In this document: piece after piece, positions 45,242 through 53,802 of the stretch | Position numbering within the stretch: position 1 is the first letter of the stretch | Layout: each line of letters begins with the position of its first letter | Source of the DNA: Bacillota bacterium | GTDB taxonomy: Bacteria > Bacillota > Negativicutes > Sporomusales > Sporomusaceae | Direction of reading: 5' to 3' | Assembly (NCBI GenBank): GCA_017889705.1 | Contig: JAGGAB010000007.1 | Coordinates: forward strand, 62,001 to 126,000 | Length of the DNA stretch: 64,000 nucleotides | Notes under the pieces: model-generated | What the model was told of the DNA's origin: nothing | Databases searched by the model: none | Seen by the model: only the letters and a program-made list of their open reading frames with translations | Program-made: the position numbers and the translations under genes

Positions 45242-45768
45242 TGGCAAAACTAATTCATATATTTGTTGGTGGAGAATCCTTTGCTGACAAAACAATAAAG
45301 AAATATAGCCATGCCGGTAATGATGACATTGTTCACGTTGCCGGCATAATCTTTGGCCGGACATTAGAAGCGCTAGCCACAAAAGACGAAGGCGATCTGT
45401 ACCCTGGTACCTGGTTGCACCGCAAGGATAAGTATTTCAACAACCCCAATGCGCGCTTTATTATGGTTGACGTTCCAGACTTAGCGGCTGGGATGGACGT
45501 AGCCAGTGGTTTGCTGGGTACTCCCTACGGTTATAGCGATTGCTTGAAAACTGCCATATTCGAAGAAACTGGTACGCAGTTACCGGATTCTGACGCAACG
45601 ACCATGTGCGCTGAAGATTGGGTGAGGATTGACCGGGGCGCAGGCTTGCCGGTACTGCCCGATATTGAACCCGGTAATATTTCGCCTGTGCGTTTTTACC
45701 GGGCGCTCATAAACGATCATGGCGGGATTGATGTTACGCATCTGTTTCGCAATAAAGGAGTGGCTTAA
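45241..45768 (+). CDS. Papain-like NlpC/P60-superfamily (YiiX-like) protein
   Basis: NDDIVHVAGIIFG (His) and LLGTPYGYSDCLKTAIF (Cys) arrangement. Confidence 0.55.
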   Translation: MAKLIHIFVGGESFADKTIKKYSHAGNDDIVHVAGIIFGRTLEALATKDEGDLYPGTWLHRKDKYFNNPNARFIMVDVPDLAAGMDVASGLLGTPYGYSDCLKTAIFEETGTQLPDSDATTMCAEDWVRIDRGAGLPVLPDIEPGNISPVRFYRALINDHGGIDVTHLFRNKGVA

Positions 45769-45770
45769 CA

Positions 45771-46103
45771 TTGGCAATCGACAAAGAACTTTTGGAGAAA
45801 TACGCTGCCGCAGTCCGGGTTCGACCGGTAATTAAATTTCTGCCTGACGGTTTGCGACAATGGGCTGGGCAATATGAAGAGGCATGTTTCCAAGACTTGC
45901 GCGAGCAATCAGGTAACAACATAACCGAAGCCGAACTGCTTGCTATGGCACGTCCGATCATATGGACCGTACTATGGCCGGTAGTTAAACCGCTGGTAAT
46001 CGACTTCATAAAAAAGCGTTGGCAGACTATTGCTGTGTCAGGGGCAGGCGGTCTGTCACTTGCGGGAATAGCGGCGGCAATATATTCATACCTGACAAAA
46101 TAA
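45771..46103 (+). CDS. Phage protein with C-terminal TM (candidate holin)
   Basis: TIAVSGAGGLSLAGIAAAIYSYLTK C-terminus; TTG start. Confidence 0.5.
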   Translation: MAIDKELLEKYAAAVRVRPVIKFLPDGLRQWAGQYEEACFQDLREQSGNNITEAELLAMARPIIWTVLWPVVKPLVIDFIKKRWQTIAVSGAGGLSLAGIAAAIYSYLTK

Positions 46104-46125
46104 TAAATGAAATGAGGAATGTAAA

Positions 46126-46339
46126 AATGGCAACTTCAAGTTCAAGCGTATTAAACACTCTGTTAAAAGCTATTGCAGCTTTAGGGTTAACCTATGCTGC
46201 AAATAAATGCGTTGATTCGTCAACGTCCTGGGTAGATACCCGGAATCAAATTGTTACAACCACCTTAACAACGGTTGTAACGGCATTGACTTCTGAGGCA
46301 ACTACCACTACTGACAGCACTACAACTACAGCGCAGTAA
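46126..46339 (+). CDS. Small protein with Thr-rich tail
   Basis: ATG after GAGGAATG RBS; TTTLTTVVTALTSEATTTTDSTTTTAQ. Confidence 0.5.
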
Positions 46340-46346
46340 TTAATTG

Positions 46347-46375
46347 GCCCATCTCTTCGGAGGTGGGCTTTTTTT
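46347..46375 (+). terminator. Intrinsic terminator at the right end of the prophage
   Basis: GCCCATCT-cttcgg-AGGTGGGC then T7ATTT. Confidence 0.85.
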
Positions 46376-46432
46376 ATTTCGCATATATTTAATGAAGAAA
46401 CTCGCATAAAATACTGATAAACAGTTGTAGTT

Positions 46433-46438
46433 AATGAG
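46433..46438 (+). other. attR core AATGAG (right prophage/sigK junction)
   Basis: Matches attL core; frame continues NEITLIDVLG. Confidence 0.85.
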
Positions 46439-46684
46439 ATTACGTTAATCGATGTACTGGGAACAGCACCTGATGTTGTGGGTGAAGCGGTCGAAAATCT
46501 CTGTGAACAAGAGCGTTTGAACAGAGAAATAATGCGCTTCGGTTTGCCTGACGGAAGGCGAAAAACCCAGCGTGATATCGCCAAAATTTTAGGAATTTCC
46601 CGGAGTTATGTAAGCAGGATAGAAAAACATGCGATTACCAAACTGGGTAAGACATTATCTGGTGAGGATATTCCGCAAAAATAA
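46433..46684 (+). CDS. sigK: RNA polymerase sigma-K, C-terminal part (interrupted gene, 3' fragment, no own start inferred)
   Basis: NEITLIDVLGTAPDVVGEAVENLCEQERLNREIMRFGLPDGRRKTQRDIAKILGISRSYVSRIEKHAITKL. Confidence 0.92.
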   Translation, partial: NEITLIDVLGTAPDVVGEAVENLCEQERLNREIMRFGLPDGRRKTQRDIAKILGISRSYVSRIEKHAITKLGKTLSGEDIPQK

Positions 46685-46780
46685 AGTGGCTTTTTCAGCA
46701 TGTCGGTGTAAACACTTTTGTTTTTAGCACCGGCATGCTATAATTTTTGGTAATCATTAGCAGCAAAGCGGGAGGAAACC

Positions 46781-47284
46781 TTGCTTACATTATTAACGCC
46801 TAATATGGTTGTAAATACTTTATATGATATTAAGATTGCAGAACTTAAACAGCAGGGGATTTGTGGAATAGCATTTGATCTGGATAATACTATTGTTCCA
46901 TGGAACAGCCAGGAAATTTGTCCGGAAGTGCTGGCGTGGCTGAATAGTTTGGCCTTACAGGAGTTTAAGCTATGCTTAGTTTCTAATAACAGTAAAGGTC
47001 GGGTCAGCAAAGTTGCGCAGCAATGCAATATCCCGTTTGTAGCGAAAGCGCTAAAGCCGTCGCGTAGCGGATTTCGTCAAGCCGCGCAAACTATGGGATT
47101 GCCCCCGGCTAATGTTGCTGTTGTGGGAGATCAGTTATTTACCGATATTTTAGGCGGTAACCGGTTAGGGATGGTTACTGTTTGGGTTAAACCTTTGACA
47201 ACAACAGAATTTGTTGGTACAAAAATTACCCGCCAACTGGAAAAATTGGCGGTGCGTTTATTAAAAGCAGCTGGGCGTATCTAG
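46781..47284 (+). CDS. YqeG-family HAD-IIIA phosphatase
   Basis: GIAFDLDNTIVPWN...VVGDQLFTDILGGNRLGM. Confidence 0.9.
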   Translation: MLTLLTPNMVVNTLYDIKIAELKQQGICGIAFDLDNTIVPWNSQEICPEVLAWLNSLALQEFKLCLVSNNSKGRVSKVAQQCNIPFVAKALKPSRSGFRQAAQTMGLPPANVAVVGDQLFTDILGGNRLGMVTVWVKPLTTTEFVGTKITRQLEKLAVRLLKAAGRI

Positions 47285-47289
47285 CAATT

Positions 47290-47434
47290 TATCCGATGAC
47301 TAACCCGTTCTAATACTCCCGACATCTGTAGGCGGGAGTAAAGAACGGCTAAGTCCCTGGTAATTCGACTAAGCTTTAGGTGGGGTTAAAACCCTATCTA
47401 AAGCAAGTCTTATTTATAAAAAACCTAACGGATA
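47290..47434 (+). ncRNA. Multi-hairpin intergenic element (possible structured RNA or MITE-like remnant)
   Basis: Outer TATCCG/CGGATA; CCGTTCT-ACTCCCG...CGGGAGT-AGAACGG; 15-bp GCTTTAGGTGGGGTT/AACCCTATCTAAAGC. Confidence 0.45.
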
Positions 47435-47450
47435 TGAAGGAGTACTGCTG

Positions 47451-48311
47451 ATGGAAATAACTGCAAAAACCAAAAAAGTTGGCCTGTTTGGTTGGCCGCT
47501 CGGACATTCTTTGTCACCGGTTATGCATAATGCGGCCTTTGCGGTAACCGGTCTTGATTATGTGTACTTACCATTGCCTGTAGCACCGGAATTTTTGGCG
47601 CAGGCGGTGGAGGGGATACGGGCCTTGGGGTTTAGAGGTGTCAATGTAACTATTCCGCATAAGATAGCTGTAATGGAGTATTTAGATGAAATTGACAGTA
47701 GTGCCAAGCTGGTTGGCGCAGTTAATACCATAGTGGTGGACGATGGGCGGCTAATTGGCTATAATACTGATGCTAAGGGCTATATCCGCTCCCTTAAAGA
47801 AGCTGGTGTCAATGCTGCCGGCAAGTCGGCGGTTATCCTCGGGGCAGGCGGTGCAGCGCGGGCTGTAGTGGCTGGATTTATTGAGGCCGGGGCGGCTTCG
47901 GTTGTTGTTGCTGCTCGGGATAAAAGTAAAGCTGGCAATATGGCAAATTTATTCTCGGCAAGCGCGCCGGTGAGCGGGGTTTCCTGGGACAGTGAAGAGT
48001 TTGCCGCGGCACTGGCTAATGCCGGCATTGTGGTCAATGCAACGCCGCTAGGGATGTATCCGGAAACGAAAAAACAGCCGCCGGTAGAGTGGGATCTTTT
48101 GCAGTCTTCTACCGTTATTTCTGATTTAGTCTACAATCCGTTGATTACCAGCTTTTTGGCGGAAGGTACTCGACGGGGATATACTGTTGTCGGTGGAGAA
48201 GGAATGCTTATTGAGCAGGGGGCACTGGCATTTGAATTGTGGACAGGCAGTAAAGCGCCGACAAAAATTATGCGACAGGCGTTATTGTCAGGACTTAATA
48301 ACAAAAATTAA
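47451..48311 (+). CDS. aroE: Shikimate dehydrogenase
   Basis: GWPLGHSLSPVMHNAAF, GVNVTIPHK, GAGGAARAV. Confidence 0.96.
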   Translation: MEITAKTKKVGLFGWPLGHSLSPVMHNAAFAVTGLDYVYLPLPVAPEFLAQAVEGIRALGFRGVNVTIPHKIAVMEYLDEIDSSAKLVGAVNTIVVDDGRLIGYNTDAKGYIRSLKEAGVNAAGKSAVILGAGGAARAVVAGFIEAGAASVVVAARDKSKAGNMANLFSASAPVSGVSWDSEEFAAALANAGIVVNATPLGMYPETKKQPPVEWDLLQSSTVISDLVYNPLITSFLAEGTRRGYTVVGGEGMLIEQGALAFELWTGSKAPTKIMRQALLSGLNNKN

Positions 48312-48440
48312 CAAATTTCTTATATAAAACCAATATTTTAGCAGGAATTCTATATATTGGAAGAGAATATAGCGGTAAGTCTTGAACTACATGGGATTAT
48401 TTGTAAGATTGATAGCCCAAAGGTCAAGCGGGTAAGGCTT

Positions 48441-48493
48441 GCAACCGAAGCATATGCAAAATAGACTATGTTTGCTGTGACGGTTGCTTTTTA
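48441..48493 (+). terminator. Attenuator-like terminator in the pilB leader
   Basis: GCAACCG...CGGTTGC TTTTT stem; upstream competing GGT-CAAGC/GCTTG-ACC hairpin. Confidence 0.45.
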
Positions 48494-48517
48494 TTATATA
48501 AACATCGGAGAAAAGCG

Positions 48518-50218
48518 ATGCTACAGTATCGTAAAGCATTATGCGATCTGCTTAGGGAGTCTGGACTGCTAAACCAGTCACAACTCGACAAGGCATTAGC
48601 CTTTCAGCAGGCCAAGGGTGGACAGATTGGCGAGATACTGATTAACCTTGGTTATATTACAGAAGAAGATATTATCCGGGTGCTTGAAAGGCAGTCCGGT
48701 GTTTCGTATGTAGACTTGTCTAATATACATATAGATAAGAAAATTGCTGCTATTCTTCCGGTAACGTTGGTAGAAAAACATAAAATTGTTCCAATAAAAA
48801 AAGAAGAAGGCAAAATAACGATTGCTATGCTTGATCCTACCAATTTTTTTGCTATTGATGATGTTCGTTTGCTGACTGGGTGTGCGGTAGAGGCAGTGAT
48901 AGCCAGTGAACTCGATCTCATGCGCGCCATAAACAAACTATATGGCTTAGATGAGCTGGTTGAGAAGGCTGTAAATAAACTCAGACCAGAAGATACTACT
49001 GTTTTAGTTTCGCAAATTCAAATGGCCGATGATGCTCCGATTATCAGTATTGTCAATTCCCTTTTTACGCAGGCCGTGAGGGAAGGCGCCAGTGATATTC
49101 ATTTGGAACCGCAGGCAAAGGTATTAAGAGTTCGTTTTCGAATTGACGGTATACTTAGGGAAGTTGTTGCTTTTACACGCGATATTCATGCTGCTATTGT
49201 GTCACGGATTAAAGTCATGGGCAACATGGATATTGCGGAAAAACGCCTGCCGCAAGATGGACGGATTAATATAATAGAGCAAGGTCGTGAAATTGATATT
49301 AGGGTTTCTACCTTACCGACAATTTTGGGTGAAAAAGCTGTTTTGCGAATACTTGATAAAGCGGCGGTTATTCTAGATATTAATAAATTGGGGTTTTCTG
49401 CCGGCAACTTAGAACGGTACCGGCGGCTGTATTCACAGTCTTATGGCATGATTTTGGTAACAGGACCAACCGGTTCTGGCAAATCAACAACATTATATTC
49501 AACCTTATCTGAGATTAATACCATTGGCAGGAATACAATTACTATTGAAGATCCTGTCGAATACCGCTTAGAAGGTGCAAATCAGGTGCAAGTCAACCCT
49601 AAAGCAGGACTTACCTTTGCCTCTGGTCTGCGCTCAATTTTGCGCCAGGACCCCAATATTGTCATGGTAGGCGAAATTCGTGACGGTGAAACGGCAGATA
49701 TTGCCATTAGAGCGGCTCTCACCGGCCATTTGGTGTTAAGTACTCTTCACACTAATGATGCCGCAGGGGCATTAACTAGGCTGATTGATATGGGAATTGA
49801 ACATTTCTTGGTGTCTTCGGCTGTATTAGGTGTGATTGCGCAACGCCTTGTGCGGGCTATATGCCCTAGGTGCAAACGGCGGTATATTCCTGAGGCTGAC
49901 TCGTTAGAACGGCTATATATTGGTATTGCGCGAGATCTGCCAATTGAATTATATAAAGGCGTGGGATGTGCTCAGTGCGGTTTTACGGGATACCGGGGTA
50001 GAATGGGGATACATGAAGTTATGCCAATAAGTCCGTGTATTCGTGAAATGATTAGCCGGCAGGCAACCACTGACGAAATTACCCTGCGTGCCAGTAAAGA
50101 AGGCATGGTGTCAATGAAAGAAGACGGTATTCAAAAGGCGCTGGCAGGAATGACCACAATTGAAGAAGTAATGCGGGTGGCATATATTTGTGGCAGTAGT
50201 TTAGCTGGTGAGGGATAG
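48518..50218 (+). CDS. pilB: Type IV pilus assembly ATPase PilB/GspE
   Basis: GPTGSGKSTTLY, TIEDPVEYR, GEIRDGETADIAIRAALTGHLVLSTLHTN. Confidence 0.95.
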   Translation: MLQYRKALCDLLRESGLLNQSQLDKALAFQQAKGGQIGEILINLGYITEEDIIRVLERQSGVSYVDLSNIHIDKKIAAILPVTLVEKHKIVPIKKEEGKITIAMLDPTNFFAIDDVRLLTGCAVEAVIASELDLMRAINKLYGLDELVEKAVNKLRPEDTTVLVSQIQMADDAPIISIVNSLFTQAVREGASDIHLEPQAKVLRVRFRIDGILREVVAFTRDIHAAIVSRIKVMGNMDIAEKRLPQDGRINIIEQGREIDIRVSTLPTILGEKAVLRILDKAAVILDINKLGFSAGNLERYRRLYSQSYGMILVTGPTGSGKSTTLYSTLSEINTIGRNTITIEDPVEYRLEGANQVQVNPKAGLTFASGLRSILRQDPNIVMVGEIRDGETADIAIRAALTGHLVLSTLHTNDAAGALTRLIDMGIEHFLVSSAVLGVIAQRLVRAICPRCKRRYIPEADSLERLYIGIARDLPIELYKGVGCAQCGFTGYRGRMGIHEVMPISPCIREMISRQATTDEITLRASKEGMVSMKEDGIQKALAGMTTIEEVMRVAYICGSSLAGEG

Positions 50219-50223
50219 CTGTT

Positions 50224-51273
50224 ATGATTGAAATTTTGCATAAAGCGTTGGCACAACAGGCATCAGACATACATATTACTGCCGGGTTGGCACCGGTTTT
50301 CCGGATTAACGGAAGGTTAGTTCACACTACAGACGCATCGCTTACAAACCAGGATACTTCGGATATGTTTCAGGCGATAGCATCTGCCGAGCAGCAATTA
50401 TATTTTCAAAATAACTATGAAATTGACTTTGCGTTTGCTATCGACGGCTGTAGTCGCTTTCGCGTTAATGCCTACCATCAGAGAGGCTCTGTTGCTATGG
50501 CTATTAGGGTAATAAAAAAACAGATTGCTTCTTTGCAGGAATTGGGTATGCCTGAGATTGTAAAAACGTTAGCACGTATGCCGCGCGGCTTGATCTTAGT
50601 CACTGGGCCGACCGGCAGCGGCAAATCGACTACATTGGCTGCCATGATTGATTTAATTAACAGAGAGAGGGCCGCGCATGTGCTGACGTTGGAAGAGCCT
50701 ATTGAGTATTTGCATGATCATGGTACCTGTGTGATTAATCAACGAGAGATCTCCACTGACAGCAAGTCGTTTATCTGTGGCCTAAAAGCGGCACTGCGTG
50801 AAGATCCTGATATTATCTTAGTTGGTGAAATGCGTGATGCGGAGACTGTTGGCACTGTGATCACGGCTGCAGAAACAGGCCACTTGGTATTGGCTACTTT
50901 ACATACATATGATTGCGCACAAAGCATTGACAGGATTATTGATGTATTCCCAACTTACCAGCAAGCGCAAATACGCAGTCAGCTTTCCATGACTCTTCAG
51001 GGCATTATTGCTCAGCAGCTGTTGCCGAGGCAGGATGGCAGTGGACGGATTGTAGCGGTAGAAACCCTTATTGCTACGCCGGCAGTGCGTAATCTGATTC
51101 GCGAAGGAAAGACGCATCAAATTGCATCCTGTATGCAGACTGGTGCCAGATATGGAATGCAGACTATGGATTTTTCATTGAGAGATCTCTATCAACAAGG
51201 TCTTGTATCTTATGAGGATGCACTAAGTTATTCGATGGACAAAGAAAATTTTATTCGTTTGGTAAACCGTTAA
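50224..51273 (+). CDS. pilT: Twitching motility ATPase PilT
   Basis: DIHITAGLAPVFRINGRL, GPTGSGKSTTLAAMID, GEMRDAETV. Confidence 0.95.
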   Translation: MIEILHKALAQQASDIHITAGLAPVFRINGRLVHTTDASLTNQDTSDMFQAIASAEQQLYFQNNYEIDFAFAIDGCSRFRVNAYHQRGSVAMAIRVIKKQIASLQELGMPEIVKTLARMPRGLILVTGPTGSGKSTTLAAMIDLINRERAAHVLTLEEPIEYLHDHGTCVINQREISTDSKSFICGLKAALREDPDIILVGEMRDAETVGTVITAAETGHLVLATLHTYDCAQSIDRIIDVFPTYQQAQIRSQLSMTLQGIIAQQLLPRQDGSGRIVAVETLIATPAVRNLIREGKTHQIASCMQTGARYGMQTMDFSLRDLYQQGLVSYEDALSYSMDKENFIRLVNR

Positions 51274-51288
51274 TTCGGGAGCAGAAAA

Positions 51289-52515
51289 ATGGCTAAGACG
51301 TATTTTTACAAAGCTAAAAACCAAGAAGGCCGGCTGCTTACCGGCACGCTGTTAGCAGACACGGAGAAAGCAGTAGCTCGTCATATTCAGGGGCAAGGGT
51401 GTTTTGTTTTACAAATAAAAGAGCAAGGCAGTGCTAGTGAGCTGATTGGCGAGTTTCTGGGGAAGTGGCATATGGTAAAAGGTAAAGATATTGCCGTAGT
51501 TTGCCGACAGCTATCAACGATGATGGATGCCGGTGTACCGCTGGTCACTTGTCTAAGTATCATAATTGATCAAACCAATAATGCCCGGATAAAAACGGCT
51601 CTGCAAAATGTATATAAAAAGGTCAAAGAGGGCGAGGCCTTTTCGCTGGCGCTGGCAGAACACCCCGGCGTATTCCCGGTGATGATGGTTAAGATGGTGG
51701 AAGCCGGTGAAATCGGTGGAGTTTTGGATGAAGTTCTTGGGCGTTTGGCCACGCATTTTGAGAAAGAACAGAAGCTTAATGAAAAAATAAAGTCAGCGAT
51801 GCTTTATCCGGCTGTTGTTATGGTTATGGCAGTACTATCAATTATCGTTATAGTTACATTTGTGTTGCCGGTTTTTATGACTATGTTTGAAAATATGAAG
51901 GTTGAATTACCTTGGCCGACAAGGCTGCTTGCAGCAGTCAGTAATTTGGTTGAGGCCCAATGGCCGCTCCTCCTGCTGCTTGGTATAATAACAGGGGGTG
52001 GCGGTAAGCTGGCACTTAACCATACTGTGATTCGTAAGGTCTGGGAACAGGTGGTTTTGTTCATTCCTGTTGTTGGGCAACTGGTACATAAAGTTGCTGT
52101 TGCCCGTTTCTGCCGAATATTAAGCACATTGCTGCGTGGTGGTGTGCCAATCATCCTAGCTCTTGATGTGGTTAAAAAAGTTGTTGATAATCTGAATATG
52201 ATGGAATGCATAACAAATTCACAGCAAAAATTACAAGAAGGAGTGTCGCTAACTGCCGCGCTTGCTGCCAGTCAGGTGTTCAGGCCAATGGTTATTCAGA
52301 TGGTGGCAGTTGGGGAAGAAAGCGGCACAGTGGATAAGATGCTGGGGAAAATAGCGGATTATTATGAGAGTGAAATTGATGAAACTGTCACCCGCTTAGG
52401 TGGTATTATCGAACCTGTAGTTGTCGGGATACTGGGAATAGTGATTGGTTTTATAGTTAGTGCGGTAGTTCTGCCGCTTTTTGATATTATGGCAAATGTT
52501 GGTGCTGCGATGTAA
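51289..52515 (+). CDS. pilC: Type IV pilus/T2SS inner-membrane platform protein PilC/GspF
   Basis: CRQLSTMMDAGVPLVTCLSI...MVEAGEIGGVLDEVL. Confidence 0.93.
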   Translation: MAKTYFYKAKNQEGRLLTGTLLADTEKAVARHIQGQGCFVLQIKEQGSASELIGEFLGKWHMVKGKDIAVVCRQLSTMMDAGVPLVTCLSIIIDQTNNARIKTALQNVYKKVKEGEAFSLALAEHPGVFPVMMVKMVEAGEIGGVLDEVLGRLATHFEKEQKLNEKIKSAMLYPAVVMVMAVLSIIVIVTFVLPVFMTMFENMKVELPWPTRLLAAVSNLVEAQWPLLLLLGIITGGGGKLALNHTVIRKVWEQVVLFIPVVGQLVHKVAVARFCRILSTLLRGGVPIILALDVVKKVVDNLNMMECITNSQQKLQEGVSLTAALAASQVFRPMVIQMVAVGEESGTVDKMLGKIADYYESEIDETVTRLGGIIEPVVVGILGIVIGFIVSAVVLPLFDIMANVGAAM

Positions 52516-52548
52516 CGTAATTTCTGATTAAGGAAGTGAACTTATGTT

Positions 52549-52941
52549 ATGAGTATTAACAAGCAATTGCAAAATAGTAAGGGATTTACTTTAATAGAAT
52601 TAATGGTTGTTATTGCTATTTTGGGTGTCCTTGCGGCCATTGCCATACCCAAGGTATCGGATTCAATTACACTCGCGAAAACCGCTAAGCTTCAGGCTGA
52701 TTTACATACAATTGCCATGGCAGTGGCAATGTATGAGGCTGATAACGGTAAATTACCAACCGGCGATCTTGAAGTTGCCTTGGTGCTATCATCTGGGAAA
52801 AAATATCTACAAACCATGCCAGTCCCTCCGGATTCTTCGGTTCCCGCCACTTATAAAGGCGGCTATGATGCAGCTACTGGTGTTGTGACAATTGCATTTC
52901 AAGGGAAAAGTTATAAATCAGATGGTTCGGTTGTAAAGTAA
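52549..52941 (+). CDS. Type IV pilin / GspG-like
   Basis: GFTLIELMVVIAILGVLAAIAIPKV prepilin motif. Confidence 0.92.
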   Translation: MSINKQLQNSKGFTLIELMVVIAILGVLAAIAIPKVSDSITLAKTAKLQADLHTIAMAVAMYEADNGKLPTGDLEVALVLSSGKKYLQTMPVPPDSSVPATYKGGYDAATGVVTIAFQGKSYKSDGSVVK

Positions 52942-52976
52942 TACGGTTGATAGCACGATAATATGAGAAATATCCA

Positions 52977-53750
52977 GTGGCGATATTCTGGAGGAAGCAG
53001 ATGCTGAGTGTACTGGTCTTTATATTGGGGCTGGCAGTGGGAAGTTTTTTAACAACATGTATCTACAGACTGCCCCTACAATTATCCATAGTCAAACCAA
53101 GATCCTATTGCCCGTTTTGTAGGAAACAGTTAGCGAGTAGGGATTTGGTACCGGTTATTAGCTTATTGCTGCTGCGCGGGCGTTGCCGTTTTTGCGGTGA
53201 AGTACTGCCAAGGCGGTATATTTATATTGAATTACTCACAGCCCTGATATATCTCTGGTGTTTTTTCGTATTTGGAAGCTCATTACTAAGTATCAAGGCA
53301 ATGCTTCTTGCAACTTTTCTTATCGGGATAACCGTCATCGATCTTGATTACCAGCTTATACTGGACAAGGTAGTAATATGGCTGGCAGGTATTGGTGTTT
53401 TCATAAATTTGGTTACGGCGTCACTGTCGCTTACCGACATAATACTGGCTGTAGTAACCGGCGGTGGAGTGTTTCTCTTAATAGCTGTTATTACTAAAGG
53501 CGGTATGGGGGGCGGCGATATTAAATTTGTTGCTGCACTAGGCATATGGTTAGGTCTAAAACTGACATTGCTTACCGTGTTATTGTCTTTTTTTATTGGC
53601 GGTTTAGGCAGTGCGCTGCTGCTGCTTACTCGTGTAAAGAAACGGAAAGATTTTATCCCGTTTGGGCCGTTTATTGCCGTTGGTGCATTTTTAAGTATGC
53701 TATATGGTGAACAACTTATTAGCTGGTATCTTGCCGCTATATTAAAATAA
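52977..53750 (+). CDS. pilD: Prepilin peptidase
   Basis: CPFCRKQLASRDLVPVISLLLLRGRCRFCGEVLPRRYIYIELLTAL; GMGGGDIKFVAALGIWLG. Confidence 0.93.
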   Translation: MAIFWRKQMLSVLVFILGLAVGSFLTTCIYRLPLQLSIVKPRSYCPFCRKQLASRDLVPVISLLLLRGRCRFCGEVLPRRYIYIELLTALIYLWCFFVFGSSLLSIKAMLLATFLIGITVIDLDYQLILDKVVIWLAGIGVFINLVTASLSLTDIILAVVTGGGVFLLIAVITKGGMGGGDIKFVAALGIWLGLKLTLLTVLLSFFIGGLGSALLLLTRVKKRKDFIPFGPFIAVGAFLSMLYGEQLISWYLAAILK

Positions 53751-53802
53751 TTGCCTGGCATTACGTCCGTAGTCGTTAGAGCATTAAGGGTGGGGGTGTC
53801 AT

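Larger units (their letters stand above)
3917..46438. mobile_element. Prophage / skin-type element integrated in sigK (~42.5 kb)
   Basis: sigK split with matching cores; adjacent serine recombinase; full lysogeny, replication, packaging, virion and lysis gene sets. Confidence 0.93.

Noticed and set aside
3947-46339. Many long antisense ORFs in the supplied track (e.g. 26652..27257 -, 33038..33652 -, 16020..16463 -)
   Set aside because: They overlap well-supported coding genes in shadow frames, lack RBS and have no recognisable domains.
48361-48500. Canonical c-di-GMP-I (GEMM) riboswitch before pilB
   Set aside because: Key GEMM sequence blocks were not found by eye; kept only as an unclassified attenuator-like leader.
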